In this document: positions 14,675 to 22,494 of the stretch, one piece after another | Layout: each line of letters opens with the position of its first letter | How positions within the stretch are numbered: position 1 is the first letter of the stretch | Source of the DNA: an uncultured Blautia sp. | Lineage (GTDB): Bacteria; Bacillota; Clostridia; Lachnospirales; Lachnospiraceae | DNA: 27,442 nt | Direction: 5' to 3' | NCBI GenBank assembly: GCA_934373235.1 | Contig: CAKROW010000035.1 | Span: 1-27,442, forward strand | Made by a program: the position numbers and the translations under genes | The notes under the pieces: generated by a model | Told to the model about the DNA's origin: nothing | Database searches by the model: none | The model's input: the letters and a program-made list of their open reading frames with translations, nothing else

Positions 14675-16564
14675 ATGGGAAAGATTATTGGTATTGACTT
14701 AGGTACAACAAATAGCTGTGTAGCCGTAATGGAAGGTGGACAGCCGACAGTTATCGCAAATACAGAAGGCGCAAGAACAACACCATCCGTTGTAGCTTTC
14801 ACAAAAACAGGAGAGCGTCTTGTAGGTGAGCCTGCAAAACGTCAGGCAGTTACTAATGCAGACAGAACAATCTCCTCTATCAAGAGAGAGATGGGTACAG
14901 ATTATCGTGTAACTATCGATGAGAAGAAATATTCTCCGCAGGAGATCTCCGCTATGATCCTTCAGAAACTGAAGAAAGATGCGGAGGCATACCTTGGAGA
15001 GAGCGTAACAGAGGCAGTTATCACTGTTCCGGCTTACTTCAACGATGCTCAGCGTCAGGCAACAAAAGATGCAGGTAAGATCGCAGGTCTTGATGTAAAG
15101 CGTATCATCAACGAGCCTACAGCAGCAGCTCTTGCATATGGCCTTGACAATGAGAAAGAGCAGAAGATCATGGTATACGACCTTGGCGGCGGTACATTCG
15201 ATGTATCTGTTATCGAGATCGGTGATGGCGTTATTGAGGTTCTTTCCACAGCAGGTAATAACCGTCTTGGTGGAGATGACTTTGATAAGAAGGTCACAGA
15301 TTACATGCTTTCCGAGTTTAAGAGAGCAGAGGGTGTAGACTTAAGCAACGATAAGATGGCTCTTCAGAGACTGAAAGAGGCTGCTGAGAAAGCAAAGAAA
15401 GAGCTTTCTTCCGCAACAACAACAAACATCAATCTTCCGTTCATCACAGCAACTGCTGAGGGACCGAAGCATTTCGATATGAACCTTACAAGAGCTAAAT
15501 TTGATGAGCTGACACATGACCTTGTAGAGCTGACTGCTGAGCCGGTCCGCCGTGCACTGTCTGATGCAGGTATCACAGCTTCCGAGCTTGGTCAGGTACT
15601 TCTGGTTGGTGGTTCTTCACGTATCCCGGCAGTACAGGATAAGGTAAGACAGTTAACAGGCAAAGAGCCAAGCAAGAACCTTAACCCGGATGAGTGTGTT
15701 GCACTTGGTGCTTCTGTACAGGGTGGTAAACTTGCAGGTGATGCAGGTGCCGGTGATATCCTTCTTCTGGATGTTACTCCGCTGTCTCTGTCCATCGAGA
15801 CAATGGGTGGTATCGCAACTCGTCTGATCGAGAGAAATACTACAATTCCTACAAAGAAGAGCCAGATCTTCTCAACAGCAGCAGATAACCAGACAGCAGT
15901 AGATATCAACGTTGTACAGGGTGAGCGTCAGTTTGCAAGAGATAACAAATCCCTTGGACAGTTCCGTCTGGATGGAATCCCGCCAGCACGCCGTGGTGTT
16001 CCGCAGATCGAGGTAACATTCGATATTGATGCAAACGGTATCGTTAATGTATCTGCTAAGGATCTTGGAACAGGTAAAGAGCAGCACATCACGATCACAG
16101 CAGGTTCCAACATGTCTGATTCTGAGATCGACAAAGCAGTTAAAGAGGCTGCTGAGTTCGAGGCACAGGATAAGAAACGTAAAGAGGCAATTGACACAAG
16201 AAATAATGCTGATTCCATGGTATTCCAGGTTGAGAATGCACTGAAAGAGGCAGGAGATAAACTTGACGCAAATGACAAGGCAAGCGTGGAGGCTGACCTT
16301 AACGCACTGAAAGATCTTCTCTCCCAGACTGCAAACGCAGAGCTTACAGATGCTCAGGTAGCTGACATCAAGGCTGCACAGGAGAAGATGATGGAGAGCG
16401 CACAGAAACTGTTTTCCAAGATGTATGAGCAGACACAGGGAGCTCAGGGTCAGGCTGGTCCTGGACCGGATATGGGCAACATGGGCGGAAACGCTGGTGC
16501 TCAGGGCGGAAATGAAGCAGGTTACGGCGATGATGTTGTAGATGCTGACTACAAGGAAGTCTAA
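14675..16564 (+). CDS. dnaK: Molecular chaperone DnaK (Hsp70)
   Basis: The ATP-driven Hsp70 chaperone that binds exposed hydrophobic segments with DnaJ and GrpE. The 629-residue frame begins IIGIDLGTTNSCVAVMEG (phosphate 1 motif), has VYDLGGGTFDVSVIEIGDG and the adenosine motif VLLVGGSSRIPAVQ, then the interdomain linker DILLLDVTPLSL, the beta-sandwich substrate domain (about 360-480), a helical lid and the Gly-rich tail ending VVDADYKEV. It shows the Gram-positive deletion in the N-terminal quadrant, as expected for Firmicutes. The ATG is preceded by AGGAGGAAAAAATC. Codon use is strongly biased, consistent with high expression. Confidence 0.99.
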   Translation: MGKIIGIDLGTTNSCVAVMEGGQPTVIANTEGARTTPSVVAFTKTGERLVGEPAKRQAVTNADRTISSIKREMGTDYRVTIDEKKYSPQEISAMILQKLKKDAEAYLGESVTEAVITVPAYFNDAQRQATKDAGKIAGLDVKRIINEPTAAALAYGLDNEKEQKIMVYDLGGGTFDVSVIEIGDGVIEVLSTAGNNRLGGDDFDKKVTDYMLSEFKRAEGVDLSNDKMALQRLKEAAEKAKKELSSATTTNINLPFITATAEGPKHFDMNLTRAKFDELTHDLVELTAEPVRRALSDAGITASELGQVLLVGGSSRIPAVQDKVRQLTGKEPSKNLNPDECVALGASVQGGKLAGDAGAGDILLLDVTPLSLSIETMGGIATRLIERNTTIPTKKSQIFSTAADNQTAVDINVVQGERQFARDNKSLGQFRLDGIPPARRGVPQIEVTFDIDANGIVNVSAKDLGTGKEQHITITAGSNMSDSEIDKAVKEAAEFEAQDKKRKEAIDTRNNADSMVFQVENALKEAGDKLDANDKASVEADLNALKDLLSQTANAELTDAQVADIKAAQEKMMESAQKLFSKMYEQTQGAQGQAGPGPDMGNMGGNAGAQGGNEAGYGDDVVDADYKEV

Positions 16565-16591
16565 TTCAAAAGACAATAGGAAACAATAACG

Positions 16592-17797
16592 ATGGCTGAT
16601 AAAAGAGATTATTACGAAGTCTTAGGTGTTGATAAAAATGCCGATGACGCAACATTAAAAAAAGCATACCGTAAATTAGCCAAGAAGTATCACCCGGATG
16701 TAAATCCGGGTGATAAAGAGGCTGAGGCGAAATTTAAGGAGGCCACAGAGGCTTACACTGTACTGAGTGATGCCGATAAGAGAAGACAGTATGACCAGTT
16801 TGGCCATGCAGCTTTTGAAAACGGCGGAGGCGGCGGTGCCGGCGGATTTGGCGGCTTTGATTTCAACGGCGCAGATATGGGAGATATCTTTGGGGATATC
16901 TTCGGAGATCTTTTTGGCGGCGGCGGGAGAAGCAGGAGAGCCAATAATGGCCCGATGAAAGGTGCAAATCTCCGGGCACGTGTAAATATCACCTTTGAAG
17001 AGGCTGTTTTTGGCTGTGAGAAGGAACTTGAGATCGTGCTTAAGGATGAGTGTACTACCTGCCATGGAACCGGTGCCAAGCCAGGTACATCCCCCACAAC
17101 CTGTCCGAAATGTAACGGTCAGGGACAGATTGTTTATACACAGCAGTCCATGTTTGGAATGGTGCGTAATGTGCAGACCTGTCCGGAGTGTAACGGAACA
17201 GGTAAGGTGATCAAGGATAAATGTTCTGCATGCCGTGGAACCGGATATACATCTTCCAGAAAGAAGATCCAGGTTTCCATTCCGGCAGGAATTGATAACG
17301 GACAGAGCATCCGTATCCGTGAGAAGGGTGAGCCGGGTACCAACGGAGGACCGAGAGGAGATCTTCTGGTTGAGGTAAATGTAGCGCGTCATCCGATCTT
17401 CCAGAGACAGGATATGAATATCTTTTCCACAGCACCTCTTACTTATGCACAGGCTGCACTTGGCGGTGAGGTGCGTATCAGCACAGTAGATGGTGAGGTT
17501 GCATATCAGGTAAAACCGGGAACACAGACAGATACAAGGATCCGCCTGAAGGGCAAGGGAGTACCGTCCCTGCGTAACAAGAATGTCCGGGGTGACCATT
17601 ATGTAACATTTGTCGTTCAGGTTCCTGTAAACCTTAACGAAGAAGCAAAGGAAGCACTTCGTGCCTTTGATGTTGCCTGCGGAAACCGTCCGAAAAAAGA
17701 GGATGATATAATTCCGGATGCCACAAAGACAGAAAAGAAGAAAAAAGGTTTCATGGAAAAGCTGAAAGAAAACATCAAAGAAAGTTTTGAGGAATAA
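16592..17797 (+). CDS. dnaJ: Chaperone DnaJ (Hsp40, type I)
   Basis: Co-chaperone that delivers substrates to DnaK and stimulates its ATPase. The 401-residue protein has a J domain (1-70) with the HPD motif in KKYHPDVNP, a Gly/Phe-rich region (about 75-110), four CxxCxGxG zinc repeats (CTTCHGTG, CPKCNGQG, CPECNGTG, CSACRGTG), then two beta-sandwich substrate domains and a basic tail. This is the full type I layout. The ATG at 16592 is preceded by AGGAAAC, 27 bases after dnaK. A strong terminator follows, closing the heat-shock operon. Confidence 0.98.
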   Translation: MADKRDYYEVLGVDKNADDATLKKAYRKLAKKYHPDVNPGDKEAEAKFKEATEAYTVLSDADKRRQYDQFGHAAFENGGGGGAGGFGGFDFNGADMGDIFGDIFGDLFGGGGRSRRANNGPMKGANLRARVNITFEEAVFGCEKELEIVLKDECTTCHGTGAKPGTSPTTCPKCNGQGQIVYTQQSMFGMVRNVQTCPECNGTGKVIKDKCSACRGTGYTSSRKKIQVSIPAGIDNGQSIRIREKGEPGTNGGPRGDLLVEVNVARHPIFQRQDMNIFSTAPLTYAQAALGGEVRISTVDGEVAYQVKPGTQTDTRIRLKGKGVPSLRNKNVRGDHYVTFVVQVPVNLNEEAKEALRAFDVACGNRPKKEDDIIPDATKTEKKKKGFMEKLKENIKESFEE

Positions 17798-17810
17798 ATC
17801 TTTAAATAGG

Positions 17811-17842
17811 GAAAAGAGGCGAAAAGCCTCTTTTCTTTTTTT
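17811..17842 (+). terminator. Terminator of the hrcA-grpE-dnaK-dnaJ operon
   Basis: A 10-bp stem (GAAAAGAGGC at 17811-17820, GCCTCTTTTC at 17826-17835) with a GAAAA loop and a seven-T tract, 13 bases after the dnaJ stop. It separates dnaJ from prmA, although the two are often co-transcribed in related species. Confidence 0.92.
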
Positions 17843-17939
17843 ACATATTCGTGTATAGTAAAAGAAGCGCCCAATTTTAGGGCAATGGAATGACACTGAC
17901 GTAAGATTTATATAAATGACAAGTAAGGAGAAGAAACCT

Positions 17940-18893
17940 ATGAAATGGAACCGATTTACTGTTAAGACAAAGACAGACGCGGAAGATATGGTCATCTGTA
18001 CACTTGCGGAGGTTGGAATCGAGGGTGTTGAGATTCAGGACAAGCAGCCGCTTACAGAGGAAGACAAGGCACAGATGTTTGTGGACATTATGCCGGAGGG
18101 ACCGGCAGATGACGGTATTGCATACCTGAATTTTTATCTTGAGGAGGATGCGGATAAGGAAGCTATCCTTAAAGATGTAAGAGAAGCTCTTGACGGCCTG
18201 AAGAAATTTATGGATATCGGAGAGGCAAGCATTACAGAATCTCAGACAGAGGACAAGGACTGGATCAATAACTGGAAACAGTATTTCCACCAGTTCTATG
18301 TAGATGATATCCTCATCGTACCTTCCTGGGAAGAGATCAAGGCAGAGGACAGCGACAAGATGATCCTTCACATTGATCCGGGAACTGCATTTGGAACCGG
18401 TATGCATGAGACGACACAGCTTGTGATCCGCCAGCTCAAAAAATTCGTAAAACCGGGGGCTGAGATCCTTGATGTGGGAACCGGAAGCGGTATCCTGGGA
18501 ATCGTTGCCCTGAAGCTTGGCGCAGGCCATGTGGTAGGAACAGATCTTGATCCCTGTGCAGTTCCGGCTGTGTCTGAGAACAAAGAAGCCAATGATATTG
18601 AGGATACATCCTTTGATATGATGATCGGAAACATCATTGATGACAAAGAAGTGCAGGATCAGGTGGGATATGAGAAATATGACATTGTAACTGCAAATAT
18701 TCTGGCAGATGTATTGATCCCTCTTACACCGGTTATCGTACACCAGATGAAAAAAGGTGCTTACTACATCACATCCGGAATCCTGGATGTAAAAGAAGAT
18801 GTTGTGGTACAGGCAGTGAAAGAAGCAGGACTTACACTGGTGGAAGTGACACACCAGGGCGAGTGGGTATCTGTTACAGCAAGAAAGGACTGA
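17940..18893 (+). CDS. prmA: Ribosomal protein L11 methyltransferase PrmA
   Basis: SAM-dependent methyltransferase that trimethylates ribosomal protein L11. The 317-residue product has an N-terminal L11-recognition domain (about 1-120) and a Rossmann-fold methyltransferase with DPGTAFGTGMHETT, the SAM-binding ILDVGTGSGILGI and the catalytic-type motif TANILADVLI. I chose ATG 17940 because AAGGAG lies 9 bases upstream; the frame could start eight codons earlier, but that would include the ribosome site. The 140 bases between dnaJ and prmA contain the dnaJ terminator and no clear promoter. rsmE begins 4 bases after its stop. Confidence 0.96.
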   Translation: MKWNRFTVKTKTDAEDMVICTLAEVGIEGVEIQDKQPLTEEDKAQMFVDIMPEGPADDGIAYLNFYLEEDADKEAILKDVREALDGLKKFMDIGEASITESQTEDKDWINNWKQYFHQFYVDDILIVPSWEEIKAEDSDKMILHIDPGTAFGTGMHETTQLVIRQLKKFVKPGAEILDVGTGSGILGIVALKLGAGHVVGTDLDPCAVPAVSENKEANDIEDTSFDMMIGNIIDDKEVQDQVGYEKYDIVTANILADVLIPLTPVIVHQMKKGAYYITSGILDVKEDVVVQAVKEAGLTLVEVTHQGEWVSVTARKD

Positions 18894-18897
18894 TCCC

Positions 18898-19641
18898 ATG
18901 CAGCGTTTTTTTGTGGAACCCCATCAGATTGACGGGGAAAAACATGAGATCTGTATTACCGGCAGCGATGTGAACCATATCCGCAACGTCCTCCGCATGA
19001 AAAAAGGAGAAGAACTGTGGATCAGTGATAAGGAGAAAGAATACCACTGTGAGATCCAGGAGCTTGAGGAAGATCAGGTGATCCTTCACATTCTCTATGC
19101 CCAGGAGCCGGACTATGAACTGAAAAGCCGTATTTATCTGTTCCAGGGACTTCCCAAAGCAGACAAGATGGAGCTGATCATACAGAAGTCCGTGGAGCTT
19201 GGAGCCTACAGCGTAGTCCCTGTGGAGACAAAACGCTGTGTAGTCCGCCTTGACAGCAGGAAAGCAGAGAAGAAGGTGGCACGCTGGCAGCAGATCGCAG
19301 AAAGTGCGGCAAAGCAGTCCAAGCGCATGCTGGTGCCGGAGGTTCACTCTGTTATGAAATTTAAAGATGCCCTTGCTCTTGCCGGGGAACTGGATGTGAT
19401 CCTGATTCCCTATGAGCTTGCAAAAGGCATGAAAGAAACGAAAAAGATCCTAAGTGAAATAGAACCGGGAAAAAGCATCGGTATTTTTATAGGGCCAGAG
19501 GGAGGCTTTGAGGAAGCTGAGGTGGCTGCTGCAATGGAAGCCGGAGCACATCCAGTCACACTGGGCCACAGGATTTTAAGAACAGAAACAGCAGGACTGG
19601 CACTTCTTTCCGTGCTGATGTTTCAACTGGAGGATGAATAG
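18898..19641 (+). CDS. rsmE: 16S rRNA (uracil1498-N3)-methyltransferase RsmE
   Basis: Methylates N3 of U1498 in 16S rRNA, near the decoding centre. The 247-residue protein has an N-terminal PUA-like domain (MQRFFVEPHQIDGEKHEI, DVNHIRNVLRM) and a C-terminal SPOUT knot domain with IGIFIGPEGGFEEAEV and HRILRTETAGLALLS, which form the SAM-binding knot. The ATG follows the prmA stop by 4 bases, and the ribosome site AAAGGA lies inside the prmA end. The downstream cysteine desulfurase starts 3 bases after its stop. Confidence 0.97.
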   Translation: MQRFFVEPHQIDGEKHEICITGSDVNHIRNVLRMKKGEELWISDKEKEYHCEIQELEEDQVILHILYAQEPDYELKSRIYLFQGLPKADKMELIIQKSVELGAYSVVPVETKRCVVRLDSRKAEKKVARWQQIAESAAKQSKRMLVPEVHSVMKFKDALALAGELDVILIPYELAKGMKETKKILSEIEPGKSIGIFIGPEGGFEEAEVAAAMEAGAHPVTLGHRILRTETAGLALLSVLMFQLEDE

Positions 19642-19644
19642 ATT

Positions 19645-20799
19645 ATGGAAGCTTATTTTGACAATTCCGCTACCACAAGATGCTTCGATGAAGTAAGGGA
19701 TATTGTCTGCAAAACAATGACAGAGGATTTTGGAAATCCTTCAGCCATGCATCAGAAAGGCGTGGAAGCAGAAAACTATGTCCGTGACAGCGCAAAGACT
19801 ATAGCAGGACTTCTGAAAGTAAACGAAAAAGAGATCCTTTTTACATCAGGAGGAACAGAATCAGACAATCTGGCAATCTTTGGCGGTGTGGAAGCTAATA
19901 AAAGAATGGGAAAGCATATCATCACAACTGCAGTGGAACATGCTGCAGTAGCTCAGCCAATGGAATATCTGGCAAAACAAGGCTATGAGGTGACCATTCT
20001 TCCTGTGGACAGAGAAGGAGTGGTAAAACTGGATGCCCTTGAAGGGGCACTTCGCCCGGACACTATTCTTGTATCTGTCATGTATGTAAATAATGAAGTG
20101 GGAGCAGTGATGCCCATAGAACAGATAGGAAAGCTTGTCCACGAAAAAAGTCCAAAAGCACTTTTTCATGTGGATGCGATCCAGGCATTTGGAAAATTCC
20201 GGATCTATCCGAAAAAAATGGGAATCGATCTGCTTTCTGTAAGCAGCCACAAGATCCATGGACCAAAAGGAGTGGGCTTCCTTTATATCAACGATAAAGT
20301 AAGGATCCAGCCACAGATTCTGGGTGGAGGACAGCAGAACGGTATGCGCTCAGGTACTGACAATGTGCCGGGAATTGCAGGCCTTGGAATGGCTGCCGGA
20401 ATCGTTTACACAGATTTTGATAAAAAAACAGAGCATCTGTACCAGTTGAAAGAAAGAATGGCAGAGGGACTTGAGAAGCTTGGAGATATTACCATCAACG
20501 GAATGGCCCTGAGAGAGGGAGCACCTCACATTATGAGTGTGACTTTTCACGGAATCCGAAGCGAAGTACTTCTTCATACTCTTGAGGACATGGGAATTTA
20601 TGTATCAGCAGGAAGTGCATGCTCCAGTCACAAGAGAAAACCAAGCGCAACTTTAACGGCAATGGGACTTTCCAGGGCGGATACCGAGAGTACAGTCCGT
20701 ATCAGCTTCTGTGAGGAGAATACCTTTGAGGAAGTGGATTACTGTCTGGAATCCCTGGGAAAAGTAGTAGCTATGCTGCGCAGATATGCAAGGAGATAA
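19645..20799 (+). CDS. NifS/IscS-like cysteine desulfurase (sulfur donor for ThiI)
   Basis: A PLP enzyme that turns cysteine into alanine and keeps the sulfur as an enzyme persulfide. The 384-residue protein shows the class V aminotransferase features: TSGGTESDN (68-75), His99 stacking on PLP in VEHAAV, VDAIQAFGK, the PLP Schiff-base Lys203 in SSHKIHGPKG, and the loop Cys326 in SAGSACSSHK that carries the persulfide. Its ATG is 3 bases after rsmE, and thiI follows after 20 bases. In Bacillus subtilis a dedicated desulfurase (NifZ) beside thiI feeds tRNA 4-thiouridine synthesis; the same pairing here suggests this role rather than general Fe-S assembly. No IscU-like scaffold is adjacent. Confidence 0.95.
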   Translation: MEAYFDNSATTRCFDEVRDIVCKTMTEDFGNPSAMHQKGVEAENYVRDSAKTIAGLLKVNEKEILFTSGGTESDNLAIFGGVEANKRMGKHIITTAVEHAAVAQPMEYLAKQGYEVTILPVDREGVVKLDALEGALRPDTILVSVMYVNNEVGAVMPIEQIGKLVHEKSPKALFHVDAIQAFGKFRIYPKKMGIDLLSVSSHKIHGPKGVGFLYINDKVRIQPQILGGGQQNGMRSGTDNVPGIAGLGMAAGIVYTDFDKKTEHLYQLKERMAEGLEKLGDITINGMALREGAPHIMSVTFHGIRSEVLLHTLEDMGIYVSAGSACSSHKRKPSATLTAMGLSRADTESTVRISFCEENTFEEVDYCLESLGKVVAMLRRYARR

Positions 20800-20819
20800 A
20801 AACAGGAGGAACGTATTAC

Positions 20820-22001
20820 ATGATATTTCATGCATTTTTGATCAAATATGCGGAAATTGCCCTTAAGGGAAAAAACCGCTATCGTTTTGAAGATGCCCTG
20901 GTCCATCAGATGGAGATTGCTCTGTCCCGGATCGAGGGAGACTTTGAGGTAAAGAAGGAGCAGGGGCGTGTCTATGTATTCTGCCCGGAAAATTACGACT
21001 ATGATGAGGCAGTAGATGCCCTGCAGCATGTATTTGGCATTGTGGGGATCTGCCCGGTTATGATCTTTGAGGAAAATGGATTTGAGAATATGGCAAAGGA
21101 TGTGGTGGGCTATATGAAACAGTGCCACCCTGATTTTAACGGCACATTCAAGGTGTGGACACGCCGTGCAAAGAAATCCTACCCTATCAGCTCCATGGAA
21201 GTCAGTGCAGAGCTTGGAGGACGTATCCTGGATGAATTCCCAAATGCAAGTGTGGATGTACATGAGCCGCAGCTTAATCTGTCTGTTGAGATCAGAGACA
21301 AGGTTTATGTATATTCCCAGACCATTCCGGGAGCAGGAGGAATGCCGATCGGAACAAACGGAAAGGCAATGCTTCTTCTTTCAGGCGGGATCGACAGTCC
21401 GGTAGCCGGTTATATGATCGCAAAACGTGGTGTTAAGATCGAGGCTGTTTATTTCCATGCACCGCCATACACAAGTGAGCGTGCAAAACAGAAGGTAGTA
21501 GACCTTGCCCGCCTTGTGGCAAAATACAGTGGCCCCATCCGCCTTCATGTGGTAAACTTTACGGATATCCAGCTTTATATTTATGATCAGTGCCCGCATG
21601 ACGAGCTTACCATCATCATGAGAAGATATATGATGCGCATAGCAGAACATTTTGCGAAAAAAGACCGCTGCCTGGGACTTATCACAGGCGAGAGCATTGG
21701 CCAGGTTGCAAGCCAGACCTTACAGAGCCTTGCTGCTACCAATGAGGTGTGTACACTTCCTGTATATCGTCCGGTGATCGGTTTTGACAAGCAGGAGATC
21801 GTGGAGATTTCCAAAAAGATTGATACATTTGAGACATCTATCCAGCCATTTGAGGACTGCTGTACTATCTTTGTTGCCAAGCATCCGGTTACAAAACCGA
21901 ATCTTAAGGTGATCAGCCGCTCTGAACGCAAACTGGAGGAGAAGATCGATGAGCTTATGGAGACAGCGTTAAACACAACAGAAGTGATCGAGATCCGGTA
22001 A
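20820..22001 (+). CDS. thiI: tRNA 4-thiouridine synthase ThiI
   Basis: Makes 4-thiouridine at position 8 of tRNA and may supply sulfur for thiamine thiazole. The 393-residue protein has an N-terminal ferredoxin-like/THUMP RNA-binding region (to about residue 165, with KYAEIALKGKNR near the start) and a PP-loop ATPase domain with LLLSGGIDSPVAG (SGGIDS at 188-193), which adenylates U8. It lacks the C-terminal rhodanese domain of E. coli ThiI, as in B. subtilis, so the sulfur must come directly from the desulfurase encoded just upstream. The ATG is preceded by AGGAGGAACGTATTAC. Confidence 0.97.
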   Translation: MIFHAFLIKYAEIALKGKNRYRFEDALVHQMEIALSRIEGDFEVKKEQGRVYVFCPENYDYDEAVDALQHVFGIVGICPVMIFEENGFENMAKDVVGYMKQCHPDFNGTFKVWTRRAKKSYPISSMEVSAELGGRILDEFPNASVDVHEPQLNLSVEIRDKVYVYSQTIPGAGGMPIGTNGKAMLLLSGGIDSPVAGYMIAKRGVKIEAVYFHAPPYTSERAKQKVVDLARLVAKYSGPIRLHVVNFTDIQLYIYDQCPHDELTIIMRRYMMRIAEHFAKKDRCLGLITGESIGQVASQTLQSLAATNEVCTLPVYRPVIGFDKQEIVEISKKIDTFETSIQPFEDCCTIFVAKHPVTKPNLKVISRSERKLEEKIDELMETALNTTEVIEIR

Positions 22002-22007
22002 AAAAGG

Positions 22008-22070
22008 CGCAGCGAATGAAAGCCAAAGAATCCTGTCAACAGGATCCTTTGGCTGCTGCGTGTGGTTTTT
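22008..22070 (+). terminator. Terminator after thiI
   Basis: A long hairpin: AGCCAAAG pairs with CTTTGGCT and ATCCTG with CAGGAT across one A/C mismatch (22021-22054). It is extended by CGCAGC/GCTGCG (22008-22013 with 22055-22060), with a 7-base bulge on the left side. A short five-T run ends at 22070. The T run is weak and slightly displaced, so termination is likely but not certain. Confidence 0.6.
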
Positions 22071-22075
22071 GGAAC

Positions 22076-22106
22076 AAAAAAAGAGGAACTGTGAAAACAG
22101 TTCCTC
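22076..22106 (-). terminator. Terminator of the HPr-like gene (minus strand)
   Basis: A perfect 10-bp stem, GAGGAACTGT (22083-22092) with ACAGTTCCTC (22097-22106), with a GAAA loop. On the minus strand it is followed by a seven-T tract (22076-22082). It lies 20 bases after the HPr-like stop. It has no T run on the plus strand, so it serves the minus-strand gene. Confidence 0.9.
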
Positions 22107-22126
22107 CATGCATGCATTGAATCAGA

Positions 22127-22363
22127 TTATTCAATTGTGTATTTGGAAATAATCTGCATAACGTTGTCAAGTGCAGCACCGTCAGCATGGACATTAAGGT
22201 CGATCGGCTTGGAAAGATCCAGGCTGAAGATACCCATAATGGATTTCGCATCGATCACATATCTACCGGATACTAAATCAAAATCGCAGTCGAATTTGCT
22301 GATCTCGTTTACGAAAGCCTTCACCTTATCGATGGAGTTCAGTGAAATTTTTGCTGTTTTCAT
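22127..22363 (-). CDS. HPr-like protein lacking the active-site histidine
   Basis: A 78-residue protein with the HPr fold signature in its second half: AKSIMGIFSLDLSKP (39-53) matches the KSIMGVMSL segment of true HPr, including the serine phosphorylated by HPr kinase (Ser41 here, Ser46 in HPr). The N-terminal loop that in HPr reads GIHARPA and holds His15 is absent: the alignment is about three residues shorter there and has no histidine (NSIDKVKAFVNE). It therefore cannot carry phosphate for the PTS in the usual way. It recalls Bacillus Crh, which also lost His15 but keeps Ser46 and acts as a CcpA co-regulator; that role is inference only. It has its own strong promoter and terminator, and a good ribosome site (AAGGGAGG). 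Confidence 0.85.
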   Translation of the reverse strand: MKTAKISLNSIDKVKAFVNEISKFDCDFDLVSGRYVIDAKSIMGIFSLDLSKPIDLNVHADGAALDNVMQIISKYTIE

Positions 22364-22405
22364 TATAATAACCTCCCTTGATAGATTTTATTACTTACAG
22401 CTTTC

Positions 22406-22434
22406 ATCTTACCTGTAGGCCTAAAAAATGTCAA
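22406..22434 (-). promoter_or_regulatory. Sigma-A promoter of the HPr-like gene
   Basis: On the minus strand TTGACA (22429-22434), a 17-base spacer and TAAGAT (22406-22411, 4 of 6 to consensus), about 43 bases upstream of the start codon. The perfect -35 and ideal spacing make this a convincing promoter. Confidence 0.8.
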
Positions 22435-22494
22435 GGTGAAAAGAGATAAAAATTATTTTAATAATTAGTGAAAATGTATAAAAAGTGAGGAAAA

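Noticed and set aside
15872..16576. 234-codon minus-strand frame opposite dnaK
   Set aside because: Shadow of a highly expressed, codon-biased gene; no ribosome site or homology.
16800..16960. Gly-rich low-complexity repeat in dnaJ
   Set aside because: This is the normal Gly/Phe region of DnaJ, not a separate repeat element.
17843..17939. Promoter for prmA
   Set aside because: TATAGT and TATAAA motifs are present but neither has a -35 at acceptable spacing, so no call is made.
16676..17995. 439-codon minus-strand frame opposite dnaJ
   Set aside because: dnaJ is certain on the plus strand; the antisense product has no domain pattern and arises from biased codon use.
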